NCBI GenBank assembly: GCA_013288005.1
Contig: JABDCS010000016.1
Location: forward strand, 1-38,650
Direction: 5' to 3'
From: Chlamydiota bacterium
Lineage (GTDB): Bacteria > Chlamydiota > Chlamydiia > Chlamydiales > Rhabdochlamydiaceae
Length of the DNA stretch: 38,650 nt
The position numbers and the translations under genes are program-made. The notes under the pieces are model-generated. The model worked only from the letters and a program-made list of their open reading frames with translations. It was not told the DNA's origin and searched no databases. Below are positions 26,697 through 33,587 of this stretch, piece after piece (the stretch's first letter is position 1; each line of letters begins with the position of its first letter).

Positions 26697-27152
26697 TTAC
26701 ATGGGTTGCTTAGCTAAGTTTACACCAGAACGCTGCATTCCCATTACAGGGCCTAAAAGAGAGATATTCTCTTCACGGCTATTTGTTAATTCATCACAAC
26801 CCGAACTCGCGCTACTAATCATTCCTTGCCAAGTCTGATTATCTTGGTCCGATTGTGAATTGAGGATGTTGTACTCATTCATCAGCTTTTTTGCTTTAAT
26901 CGCCGAATCATCTCCTGGAGTAAGAGAGGCGATTAAATACTCGTTGCGTTTTTCTTCAAGCAAACCTGTATAACCATCATGCTGGACTTTATTATCGTCT
27001 AGCCAACCGTTATTCAATTGCATAAGACTAAAGGCACACCCCGCAGTCTGCATGGCTTTGCTCGTAAAAGCTACGCGCATAGCATCATCAGCCTCTGCTA
27101 CAGCTTGTAGCACATAGATCATGGGATTATTTAACCCAGCTGTTTCAGTCAT
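26697..27152 (-). CDS. Small secreted-like helical protein, 151 aa (third gene of operon)
   Basis: Not recognised. A predicted helical, soluble protein with several Cys and Met residues, without signal peptide or transmembrane segment. Its C-terminus (SGVNLAKQPM) parallels that of the next gene's product, suggesting paralogy or a shared recognition tail. The ribosome site AAAGGAA is clear, and the gene begins 13 bases after the upstream stop, so cotranscription with both neighbours is very likely. Possible roles are a T3S substrate or a chaperone-like partner of the translocator candidates encoded just downstream; no motif decides between them. Confidence 0.62.
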   Translation of the reverse strand: MTETAGLNNPMIYVLQAVAEADDAMRVAFTSKAMQTAGCAFSLMQLNNGWLDDNKVQHDGYTGLLEEKRNEYLIASLTPGDDSAIKAKKLMNEYNILNSQSDQDNQTWQGMISSASSGCDELTNSREENISLLGPVMGMQRSGVNLAKQPM

Positions 27153-27165
27153 AATGGTTCCTTTA

Positions 27166-27936
27166 TTATTGAGGTGCTTTATTAAAAGACTTTAGCTGAT
27201 CGGCTAAGGCTCGAACGAAACTGTTCAAGAATCCTTGCATCGTCTGTAAGTCTGCAGACACCATGTTTGTTTTTGTAGTCACCATGCTACTCACTGTCTG
27301 TGTTGAAGTCCCGAGTGTACCAAACTGGTCGGTCGCTCTTTTCAAGATGTTAGCTGCACCAGTTGTGTCTCCAGCCTTTTTCGCATTATCATAAAGAGCC
27401 TTCAAACCACCGACACCGTCAATCTCTTTTAAAATCCCTCCGCCACCAAACGGGAAGTCTTCTTTACTACCTATCATTTTGTCGATAGACTCATTGATAC
27501 TTGTAATACTCGCTTTATCAAAAGGAGACCCATCTTTTCCGCTTAACTTGGTCAGACCATCTCGTAGCTCTAGCAATTTAACACGAATATCCAGAGTTGA
27601 TTTACTACCGTCTGTCACGTTGAAAGCATTTTGGGCATCAGTCAAAACAGAGCTAAATGCGTTCGTTACGCCTTTCTGAACACCTGTCTCGCGCAGCTTA
27701 TCTTCAAAACTCTCTACGAATGTACTTCCTGTCGGATCTTTGAATCCACCAGGTATTGGAGCTAATGAAGGGCCCGACTGGAGAAGCACGACTAAAATAA
27801 GCATCAACATAACACCTGGATCTTTATTGCCAGAGAAAAGTATATCTCTATTACTTTTCAGCGTGTCTAAGTGCTTTTGTTTGGCATCTTCGATCTGCTT
27901 TAATTGCTCAATGCTTGAATCTATTGGGCTTGTCAT
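27166..27936 (-). CDS. Secreted-like protein with one hydrophobic segment, 256 aa (second gene of operon)
   Basis: A charged helical N-terminus (1-35) is followed by a short hydrophobic stretch rich in Met and Leu (about 41-53), a Gly/Pro loop, and a long helical region rich in Ser, Thr and Asp. A Gly-rich turn (FPFGGGG) lies near residue 160. The C-terminus is an amphipathic helix. This plan (N-terminal hydrophobic helix, C-terminal coiled-coil helix, ~200-250 residues) resembles T3S filament/tip proteins such as EspA/SseB, but I find no sequence signature that proves it. The ribosome site AGGAAGG is strong. It starts 36 bases after the 138-aa gene and ends 13 bases before the 151-aa gene. 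Confidence 0.62.
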   Translation of the reverse strand: MTSPIDSSIEQLKQIEDAKQKHLDTLKSNRDILFSGNKDPGVMLMLILVVLLQSGPSLAPIPGGFKDPTGSTFVESFEDKLRETGVQKGVTNAFSSVLTDAQNAFNVTDGSKSTLDIRVKLLELRDGLTKLSGKDGSPFDKASITSINESIDKMIGSKEDFPFGGGGILKEIDGVGGLKALYDNAKKAGDTTGAANILKRATDQFGTLGTSTQTVSSMVTTKTNMVSADLQTMQGFLNSFVRALADQLKSFNKAPQ

Positions 27937-27972
27937 ATTTTTTTACCTTCCTATTTATTATTTATTTAAATC

Positions 27973-28389
27973 TTAGGCCCATTTACGGGGCTGTCGTTTA
28001 GTAGAGAGACGTTCTCGGTTACGTATACGGCTTGGCTCTTCGATCACCGCTGAGCAAGCCTCTCGTTTTAAATCTTGTACCTGTCTCCACTCTTCCGGAC
28101 TATAATTGTTGGAGTCTTCCATCATCGCCTGGACCTCTTCGACAGAAAGCCCCCAGCCTTTACATAGATCAGCAAATGCGGTTTGCAACCTGTCGTTGCA
28201 CGCATTAGCTTCTGTCCACAGAAGTTTCCTGTCGGCTTCTTCTTGCGTTTGATAGAATGTCTGCATGAGTTGGCCGAATTCATTGAAGAGTTCTACAATC
28301 GCTTCCATTCCTGGCATTGCATGCTTCTGACCTTCCAGGCGGCTTACCAACTCTAGAAACTTCTGACTGTTTATCGACTTTTTACTCAT
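27973..28389 (-). CDS. Small helical protein, 138 aa (first gene of operon)
   Basis: Not recognised with certainty. It is a soluble, mostly helical, Glu/Gln-rich protein with a basic C-terminal tail (RERLSTKRQPRKWA) and no signal peptide. It lacks the TPR pattern of SycD/LcrH chaperones. As the first gene of an operon of secreted-like proteins it could be a chaperone or regulator of them; this is conjecture. AAGGA lies before the ATG, and a nearly perfect promoter (28432-28460) ends about 43 bases upstream, which makes it the operon's first gene. Confidence 0.62.
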   Translation of the reverse strand: MSKKSINSQKFLELVSRLEGQKHAMPGMEAIVELFNEFGQLMQTFYQTQEEADRKLLWTEANACNDRLQTAFADLCKGWGLSVEEVQAMMEDSNNYSPEEWRQVQDLKREACSAVIEEPSRIRNRERLSTKRQPRKWA

Positions 28390-28431
28390 AAATCCTTATT
28401 GTTTGTACTAGGATGTATTCTCCCAATTTCA

Positions 28432-28460
28432 ATTATATATTATACTAATTAACTTTTCAA
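28432..28460 (-). promoter_or_regulatory. Predicted strong promoter of the four-gene operon
   Basis: On the minus strand TTGAAA, 17 bases, TATAAT (five and six of six consensus matches). The expected start lies about 36 bases upstream of the first ATG. The best promoter match in the window. Confidence 0.65.
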
Positions 28461-28912
28461 CATTTGTTTTAACTTTCTTATTACAATTTTAATATTAAGT
28501 TAATTAAGCGATAATTATTCTTTAAAATAGATAAAGGGGCTAAGCGTCTAATATTCAATACTTTCAGAAATTTGTATCGAGAGAAAAGGTATAAGTCTCT
28601 GAAGATCAATAGAATAGAACTTAGACGTAAAAAGAAAATCTTGAGGGGAACACCCCCACAAGATTAGACCACTTCCTAAAACCTTAATGAGAATGAGGCG
28701 ATACCCATAACAACTCTAGAGGATCTTTAACCCTGCCTTAGCACTTCACCCTACGGCAATTTCTTTAATGATACAGGTCTACTTGATAACCTTCGGCTCA
28801 TTTTGGGCCCTAAAGCTCCCACTAATTTTTGATCTCTTCTCTGGGTTGAATAACGACTTAGTTGATTTATGATAGAGGCGAATTAGATACCTCTCCATGG
28901 GGCCCTATTCAT
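28461..28912. other. Intergenic region between operon promoter and ankyrin gene
   Basis: No supported protein gene; the longest leftward frame starting near 28897 is about 40 codons, with no recognisable product. It contains the terminator at 28626-28665 and a 7-bp inverted repeat (CGTCTAA near 28550 with TTAGACG near 28621). The base composition of 28666-28900 is less AT-rich than the surrounding spacers, so it may be a remnant of a former gene or an unrecognised small RNA. Confidence 0.4.
28626..28665 (-). terminator. Rho-independent terminator downstream of the ankyrin gene
   Basis: A 7-bp outer stem (AATCTTG with CAAGATT) and a GGGG/CCCC inner stem are followed on the minus strand by TTTTCTTTTTACG. 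It lies about 250 bases after the ankyrin stop, so it would end that transcript or a small RNA in between. Confidence 0.7.
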
Positions 28913-30898
28913 TTAACGCATTAGACGATGCTGGATTTCTGGGAAGCTCCCTAAAGATCGTGGCCGATGAGACAACCGCTGGCGCATTTTCTTCCAAACA
29001 GCATGGACTAACTTCCAATCAGAGCTGCTTGGAGGATGAAGTGTCAAATACTCTTCCATTCCCCCTAGTCTTTGGGTAAAGAGGATTTCTTTGCTAGTTT
29101 CTCTAACATAGGAAGTCGTAGTAACATCTAAGAAATAACGACCCTTTGTATAGAGAAGTCCCAAGGCGGCACGTAACGCCCCTGCAGCAGATGCATAGGA
29201 GCAATTACCCACGGTTTGCAAAGAAGAGTACATCGTTCTATCTAGCTCTAAACAAAGTGCATTTTGGTTGGCGGCTAATTGTGTCGGTAACTCGTTATAA
29301 AAATAGAAAATTCCGGACGTATCTGAATTAAAATTCATGGAAAAAATTTTTCTTATAAGATTTTCGTCTATACGAGAAATATCGATGCGGAAAAATTTGG
29401 CCGTGCTATGTCCTGTAACTCCATCACCTCTATTGCAAATCGCAAAATAGCCTCTGTAAAACACCAAAGCAATTGCATGTTCCTCCCATCCTGCAGGAAT
29501 AATAGTTAAATGCCCCCGCTGAATGGCTATCGCTGTTGAAAAGCTATCCATCGGATCTGCAGCCTTTGAAAAAGCTTGCAAGAGTTCTTTGCGGACTCCT
29601 TTCTCGAGCGTATTTGTTTTTTTTATTTGTTTTGCAATCTCGCTGTAGAAAATTGGGCTAAACCATCCCTCATAATGTATAGGGGCACGACGTCGATTTG
29701 CTATCGAGTTCATCATGGCTAATTTTTTTGTTGCGAAAACTCTTTTTTCTCGGAATCTGGTGAAATATTTCTGATATTTAGGTCGAATTGCCACAATACT
29801 ATAGAGATTTCTAGTACGACTTATTATTCTCCTACTAGCTCCGTTGGCTAATAAATAGTAAATTGTAGCTGCATTGCCCGCTCGACTACATGCAGCAATA
29901 AAAGGTGTATAAATATCACCGTTTATGTTTACAGAGGCGTTCACATCAGCACCGAATTTGAGGAAAAGGTCTATGAGTGGGATATTATTTGCCAGACATG
30001 CACTATGAAGTGGAGGAAGGCGGTCTAAAAATTCGATCTTTCTGTGATCATAAAAAACGCTATTCCCGTTACAAGGATCAGCGCCTTTTGCCAGAAGCAG
30101 TCTAACCAGAGGAAACGTAGGTGGCTCTTGACAAACCTCCGATAAAGGTGTTGAGCCCATATTTGCTACATGATTGGCATCACTTCCTTTATCCAAGAGT
30201 AATCGGATGCATTGAACATTCAAGGCAAGTTGTTCCTTGCCATCGAATAGACGAGAACCAAGACAAGCATAATATAATGGTGTTCTTCCCTTTTGGTCTT
30301 CCGCCCTTACGTTTGCCCCATGAGCCAAAAACAACCTCACTAGCTCGAAGAAGGAAAAATGACATGCATGCATAAGTGGAGTTACCAAGGGCGACGACTT
30401 AGACCACCCTCCATCTACGTCTGCACCTTCAACTAAGAGTCTTTCGATAATTTTTTGGTATTTTTCCCGCAATTCACTCGCCACTGTTAGGATTCTTATG
30501 CTTGCTATTGTTAAAGATGGAATGCCTGTTTCATCGGTCTGATTCATGACTAGGTCCTGAATTCCACGTTGTTTGGCCGCCTTCAACAATGTAACAACGC
30601 TCTCGCCATCTCCTTGTTCACAAGAGAGAGCAAGTGCAGATTTTCCATATTTATCGATAAAATCCAATGGAGTGAAAGGATTAGCTGCAAGCTTTGCTAC
30701 TTCTCTGCTATTACCTTTTCTACAAGCGTTGAGTAGAGACTCGCCTAAAGGTATATAAAAAGCTGAGATGAGGATTGGAGTGGGAGGGGTTATGGGTAAT
30801 GCTGCACGTGCGACAGAAGTAATTCGAAAACCCTCAGTAGAACATGTTTGTATCGGTGAAGTAACGAGTTTTACTAAAAAAGAAATGCCGCCAATCAT
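28913..30898 (-). CDS. Ankyrin-repeat protein with C-terminal His/Cys domain, candidate effector, 661 aa
   Basis: Residues 50-360 contain about seven or eight ankyrin repeats; clear ones lie at 167-200, 204-243, 247-276, 293-322 and 330-353, with TPL-x-x-AC and LL-x-x-GAD motifs. The C-terminal part (about 405-661) is a separate domain with two conspicuous spots: His474 in EEHAIALVFYRGYFAICNRG, and Gln561-x-x-Gly-Asn-Cys566 in QTVGNCSYASA. The latter looks like the active-site loop of a cysteine peptidase, but with His before Cys as in circularly permuted papain-fold enzymes. Ankyrin proteins of intracellular bacteria often act inside the host; secretion is inferred. GGGAG precedes the ATG, which lies 42 bases after rnz, so readthrough from rnz is possible. 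Confidence 0.8.
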   Translation of the reverse strand: MIGGISFLVKLVTSPIQTCSTEGFRITSVARAALPITPPTPILISAFYIPLGESLLNACRKGNSREVAKLAANPFTPLDFIDKYGKSALALSCEQGDGESVVTLLKAAKQRGIQDLVMNQTDETGIPSLTIASIRILTVASELREKYQKIIERLLVEGADVDGGWSKSSPLVTPLMHACHFSFFELVRLFLAHGANVRAEDQKGRTPLYYACLGSRLFDGKEQLALNVQCIRLLLDKGSDANHVANMGSTPLSEVCQEPPTFPLVRLLLAKGADPCNGNSVFYDHRKIEFLDRLPPLHSACLANNIPLIDLFLKFGADVNASVNINGDIYTPFIAACSRAGNAATIYYLLANGASRRIISRTRNLYSIVAIRPKYQKYFTRFREKRVFATKKLAMMNSIANRRRAPIHYEGWFSPIFYSEIAKQIKKTNTLEKGVRKELLQAFSKAADPMDSFSTAIAIQRGHLTIIPAGWEEHAIALVFYRGYFAICNRGDGVTGHSTAKFFRIDISRIDENLIRKIFSMNFNSDTSGIFYFYNELPTQLAANQNALCLELDRTMYSSLQTVGNCSYASAAGALRAALGLLYTKGRYFLDVTTTSYVRETSKEILFTQRLGGMEEYLTLHPPSSSDWKLVHAVWKKMRQRLSHRPRSLGSFPEIQHRLMR

Positions 30899-30940
30899 AG
30901 CTCCCGAAAAATAATTTTAAAGTATGAATAATAACAAAAT

Positions 30941-31819
30941 TTATCTAGGGAAAGGGAAGACTTTGAGATCTTCCGCTACATCGATGTTGTGAAAGATAGG
31001 CTTGGCTTCGCTAATGAATTCCTCGAGATCTTGGTAACGTGCAGAAAAATGTGTGAGAATCAGTTGTTTGACCCCCGCTCCTGCTGCAATTTCCGCAGCT
31101 TGCCGGGCGGTTAAATGGTCATGTTCATGCGCAAGATCTTTATGGCGATCGAGGTAGGTGCTTTCACACAAAAGAAGATCTGCATCTTGCGCTACACGAA
31201 AAGTCGACTCACAAGGAAGGGTGTCTGAAATGTAAGCGAAGACCTTTCCAGGGACAAAATGACTAACTTGATTTAGAATAACCTCGTCTTTTAATTCTCG
31301 TACTGCAGGGCCTTCGATCCCCGCTTTTTTAAGTTGAGCGGCGTCAAATTTACGGCGATGAGGTTCGGTTACTCGCCATCCGAGGTTATCAATACCATGT
31401 TTGAGCTTGTAGGCTTCGATACGAAAAGAGCCATCATCACATACTAGCCCCTCTTCTGTCACCGGGTGTTCAATTACTTCGATTACTTCGTGATAACTTG
31501 TCGAATAACGCAGTCTATCAAAGTAGACTTTTCCTGAAGCAGGATAGTAACAGTGGATCGGATGCTTCACCTTATCGAGATTGAGACGCATCAACATAGA
31601 ACCAAGGCCTAAGCAATGATCCCCATGAAAATGACTGATAAAGATCCTTGTAACGCAAGGTGGGGCAATATTAGCAAAAATGAATTGTCGTTGCGTGCCC
31701 TCACCTGGATCAAAAAGGAGGCCTTCATCATTCCAGCGCAGAAGATAGGCTCCGTGATTGCGCCTACGTGTCGGCTGCTGACTGGAGGAGCCGAGAATAG
31801 TAAGGTCGCGTACGCTCAT
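30941..31819 (-). CDS. rnz: Ribonuclease Z (tRNA 3' endonuclease)
   Basis: A metallo-beta-lactamase-fold endonuclease that removes 3' trailers from pre-tRNA. The two-zinc site is visible: H-F-H-G-D-H at 63-68, Asp in [12 protein letters not shown], and His in the LTHFSARY motif. At 292 residues it is a short-form enzyme of the ElaC type. It lies downstream of the rhomboid gene, with 66 bases between, which hold a small inverted repeat. In C. trachomatis rnz (CT346) is between lon and xerC (from memory); here the accessory island separates rnz from xerC. Confidence 0.93.
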   Translation of the reverse strand: MSVRDLTILGSSSQQPTRRRNHGAYLLRWNDEGLLFDPGEGTQRQFIFANIAPPCVTRIFISHFHGDHCLGLGSMLMRLNLDKVKHPIHCYYPASGKVYFDRLRYSTSYHEVIEVIEHPVTEEGLVCDDGSFRIEAYKLKHGIDNLGWRVTEPHRRKFDAAQLKKAGIEGPAVRELKDEVILNQVSHFVPGKVFAYISDTLPCESTFRVAQDADLLLCESTYLDRHKDLAHEHDHLTARQAAEIAAGAGVKQLILTHFSARYQDLEEFISEAKPIFHNIDVAEDLKVFPFPR

Positions 31820-31847
31820 GATCGATTTCTTTCAAAAAAGTTATACT

Positions 31848-31863
31848 TTAGAGGGCGCTCTAA
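31848..31863. promoter_or_regulatory. Short perfect inverted repeat upstream of rnz
   Basis: TTAGAG and CTCTAA separated by 4 bases, between the rhomboid stop and the rnz start and next to a TATAAC -10-like box on the minus strand. It could be an operator or a weak hairpin; too short to decide. Confidence 0.3.
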
Positions 31864-31885
31864 TTAGACTTTGACAAAACTGCTT

Positions 31886-33070
31886 TCATTTAGAGTAATT
31901 AGCATTATGAGCAAAGAAAGGTATTCTAGCGAGCAGAACTCCGGCAAGCCCCCCCATTATATGGGCGGTATTAGCGATATTTCCCATTAAGGACGTTTTG
32001 CCAAACATTTGCATACCCAGAGAAACACCGTCTAACACAAGCATCGCCAGAACAAAAATGAGAAGAAACATCACCGTTCCCGTACTCAAAGGGTACCCCT
32101 CCCAAGGAGCGAGGCGTTGCCGCATCCAGATAAATGTAGCAAATCCAACAGCCACTCCGGAAAATCCTAAGAAAAAGGGACCGCTCATGAGATATTGGGC
32201 TACATTAGAAAAGATACCGATGAGGACCACTAGAAAAAGCAACTTCCCTTTCCCTAGGCGCTCTTCGATTTGACGACCAAGAAAAATGAGCCAGCTCATG
32301 TTAAAAAGAATATGGAGAAGATCGCGGTGCAAGAAAATGGGAGTAATAAGACGCCACACCTCTCCTTGACGAATACGCTCAAACATGGGCCCAGAGGGCG
32401 CATGAGAGGATTGAAAAGGGGCTTTACTGACCTTTGCCCGTAAATCCTCATACCAACCACGCCAATAAGGACAACGGTCTGCCTCCGCAAACTTCCTTTG
32501 TAAAGCGGGAGGAAGCTGGGAAATGTCATCGACAGAATGCAAAGGGTGCTCTTTAAAGAGCTGTTCTAATTTGCTTAAACATTGGGGATAATCAATCATC
32601 AGCTTCTGCTGTAAAGGAGTAATCCCGGTTTGAAGAGCAATTTTTCCTTCGCTTTTAACAAGAAGGCCCTCTTGCATGAGATTCCAAAAGAAAAAAAGAG
32701 AGCAGATGAGCAACAAAAAATGCGTCATGGGGTGTTTGGGATTTTTCCCGCGCATACGTGGATCCATTCGATTAAGGCGTACGTGCGCATAGGCACCTTT
32801 TTTACCAAGAGGCTTAGCCATAGGCGTCGGAGGAGCTTTTAAGATAGCATGGGGACGCTCGGATTTCATTTGCTGATCTTCTGGTAGCTGATAAAATTCT
32901 TCTAAGAGTATACGCGCTTTTTCAAAATCATCTTCCTGGATAATCCAAACAGAATGACGATTCTCTTTCCCCAACTCATAAAGCGCTTCTATTCCTTTTT
33001 GCTCCAGTAGTTGACAAAAGGTATAAGCTCTTTTCTGCTCGGAAAATTCGTTAATGAGTCGCATAGGCAT
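31886..33070 (-). CDS. Rhomboid-family intramembrane serine protease (GlpG-like)
   Basis: Cleaves membrane proteins within the bilayer. Residues 1-65 resemble the small cytoplasmic domain of GlpG. A linker and one helix (115-133) lead to a soluble loop, then a six-helix rhomboid core from about 235. Catalytic Ser304 lies in GFSGVAVG and His370 in NTAHIMGG. The L1/helix-2 segment with His253 and Asn257 (HILFN), which helps form the oxyanion hole, is present. At 394 residues it is longer than E. coli GlpG (276) because of the 65-230 region. The start overlaps the end of the rfaE2-like gene by 20 bases; an alternative ATG lies two codons later. Substrates are unknown. Confidence 0.87.
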   Translation of the reverse strand: MPMRLINEFSEQKRAYTFCQLLEQKGIEALYELGKENRHSVWIIQEDDFEKARILLEEFYQLPEDQQMKSERPHAILKAPPTPMAKPLGKKGAYAHVRLNRMDPRMRGKNPKHPMTHFLLLICSLFFFWNLMQEGLLVKSEGKIALQTGITPLQQKLMIDYPQCLSKLEQLFKEHPLHSVDDISQLPPALQRKFAEADRCPYWRGWYEDLRAKVSKAPFQSSHAPSGPMFERIRQGEVWRLITPIFLHRDLLHILFNMSWLIFLGRQIEERLGKGKLLFLVVLIGIFSNVAQYLMSGPFFLGFSGVAVGFATFIWMRQRLAPWEGYPLSTGTVMFLLIFVLAMLVLDGVSLGMQMFGKTSLMGNIANTAHIMGGLAGVLLARIPFFAHNANYSK

Positions 33071-33587
33071 CCTGGATTTTGGCTACGATCTGAGAGGTAG
33101 AAAGTCCCGGTACTAGCTGGACGATATGAATCTGGCCTCCATGCGCTTTTACAACCTCTGCTTCGATACAATTATGTCCATATTCGGCACCATTCACGTG
33201 CACGTCAGGCCGAATTTTTCCTAGAAGAGCGCAAGGGTCCGTCTCATCGAACCATGTTACACAATCGACAAATGCTAATGAAGCCATCATTTGTAAGCGG
33301 TATTCAAGAGGGATAATCGGCCGAAGAGGGCTCTTGTATTTTTGAATCGACGGATCACTATTGAGGGCTACCAGCAGCATGTCCGCTTGCTTCGAAGCTT
33401 CGTAAATAATTTCCAAATGCCCCGCATGCAGAAGGTCAAAAGAACCATTCAAGGTCGCAATGGTCTTTCCCTCAGCTCGCCACCCTTGCACCGCTTTTTC
33501 TATACCTTCAGGAGAAATCGTCTTCTGGCCGCAAAAATCCAGAATTTTATTAGGCTTTCGGGAAGGCAACACGGAATACCTCGTCAT
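33051..33587 (-). CDS. rfaE2: HldE/RfaE2-type nucleotidyltransferase (heptose-1-phosphate adenylyltransferase)
   Basis: A cytidylyltransferase-fold enzyme that in LPS core synthesis transfers AMP from ATP to D-glycero-beta-D-manno-heptose 1-phosphate, giving ADP-heptose. The HxGH motif is His54-Ala-Gly-His57, preceded by NGSFDLL. The C-terminal GLSTSQIV matches the ST-T-x-I-I motif. RPDV-VNGAEY matches the family's KGGDY region. Only the adenylyltransferase domain is encoded; the kinase domain (RfaE1) is not fused. Related families (FAD synthetase, PPAT) are less likely given the whole C-terminal half. The ATG at 33587 lies inside the end of lon (38-base overlap), and its own end overlaps the rhomboid start, so lon, this gene and rhomboid are one transcript. 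Confidence 0.82.
   Translation of the reverse strand: MTRYSVLPSRKPNKILDFCGQKTISPEGIEKAVQGWRAEGKTIATLNGSFDLLHAGHLEIIYEASKQADMLLVALNSDPSIQKYKSPLRPIIPLEYRLQMMASLAFVDCVTWFDETDPCALLGKIRPDVHVNGAEYGHNCIEAEVVKAHGGQIHIVQLVPGLSTSQIVAKIQDAYATH

Noticed and set aside
28540..28665. tmRNA or 6S RNA suggested by GGGGCTAA and inverted repeats
   Set aside because: No tag-peptide frame, no tRNA-like end and no long 6S-type duplex; the clear hairpin is better explained as a minus-strand terminator.
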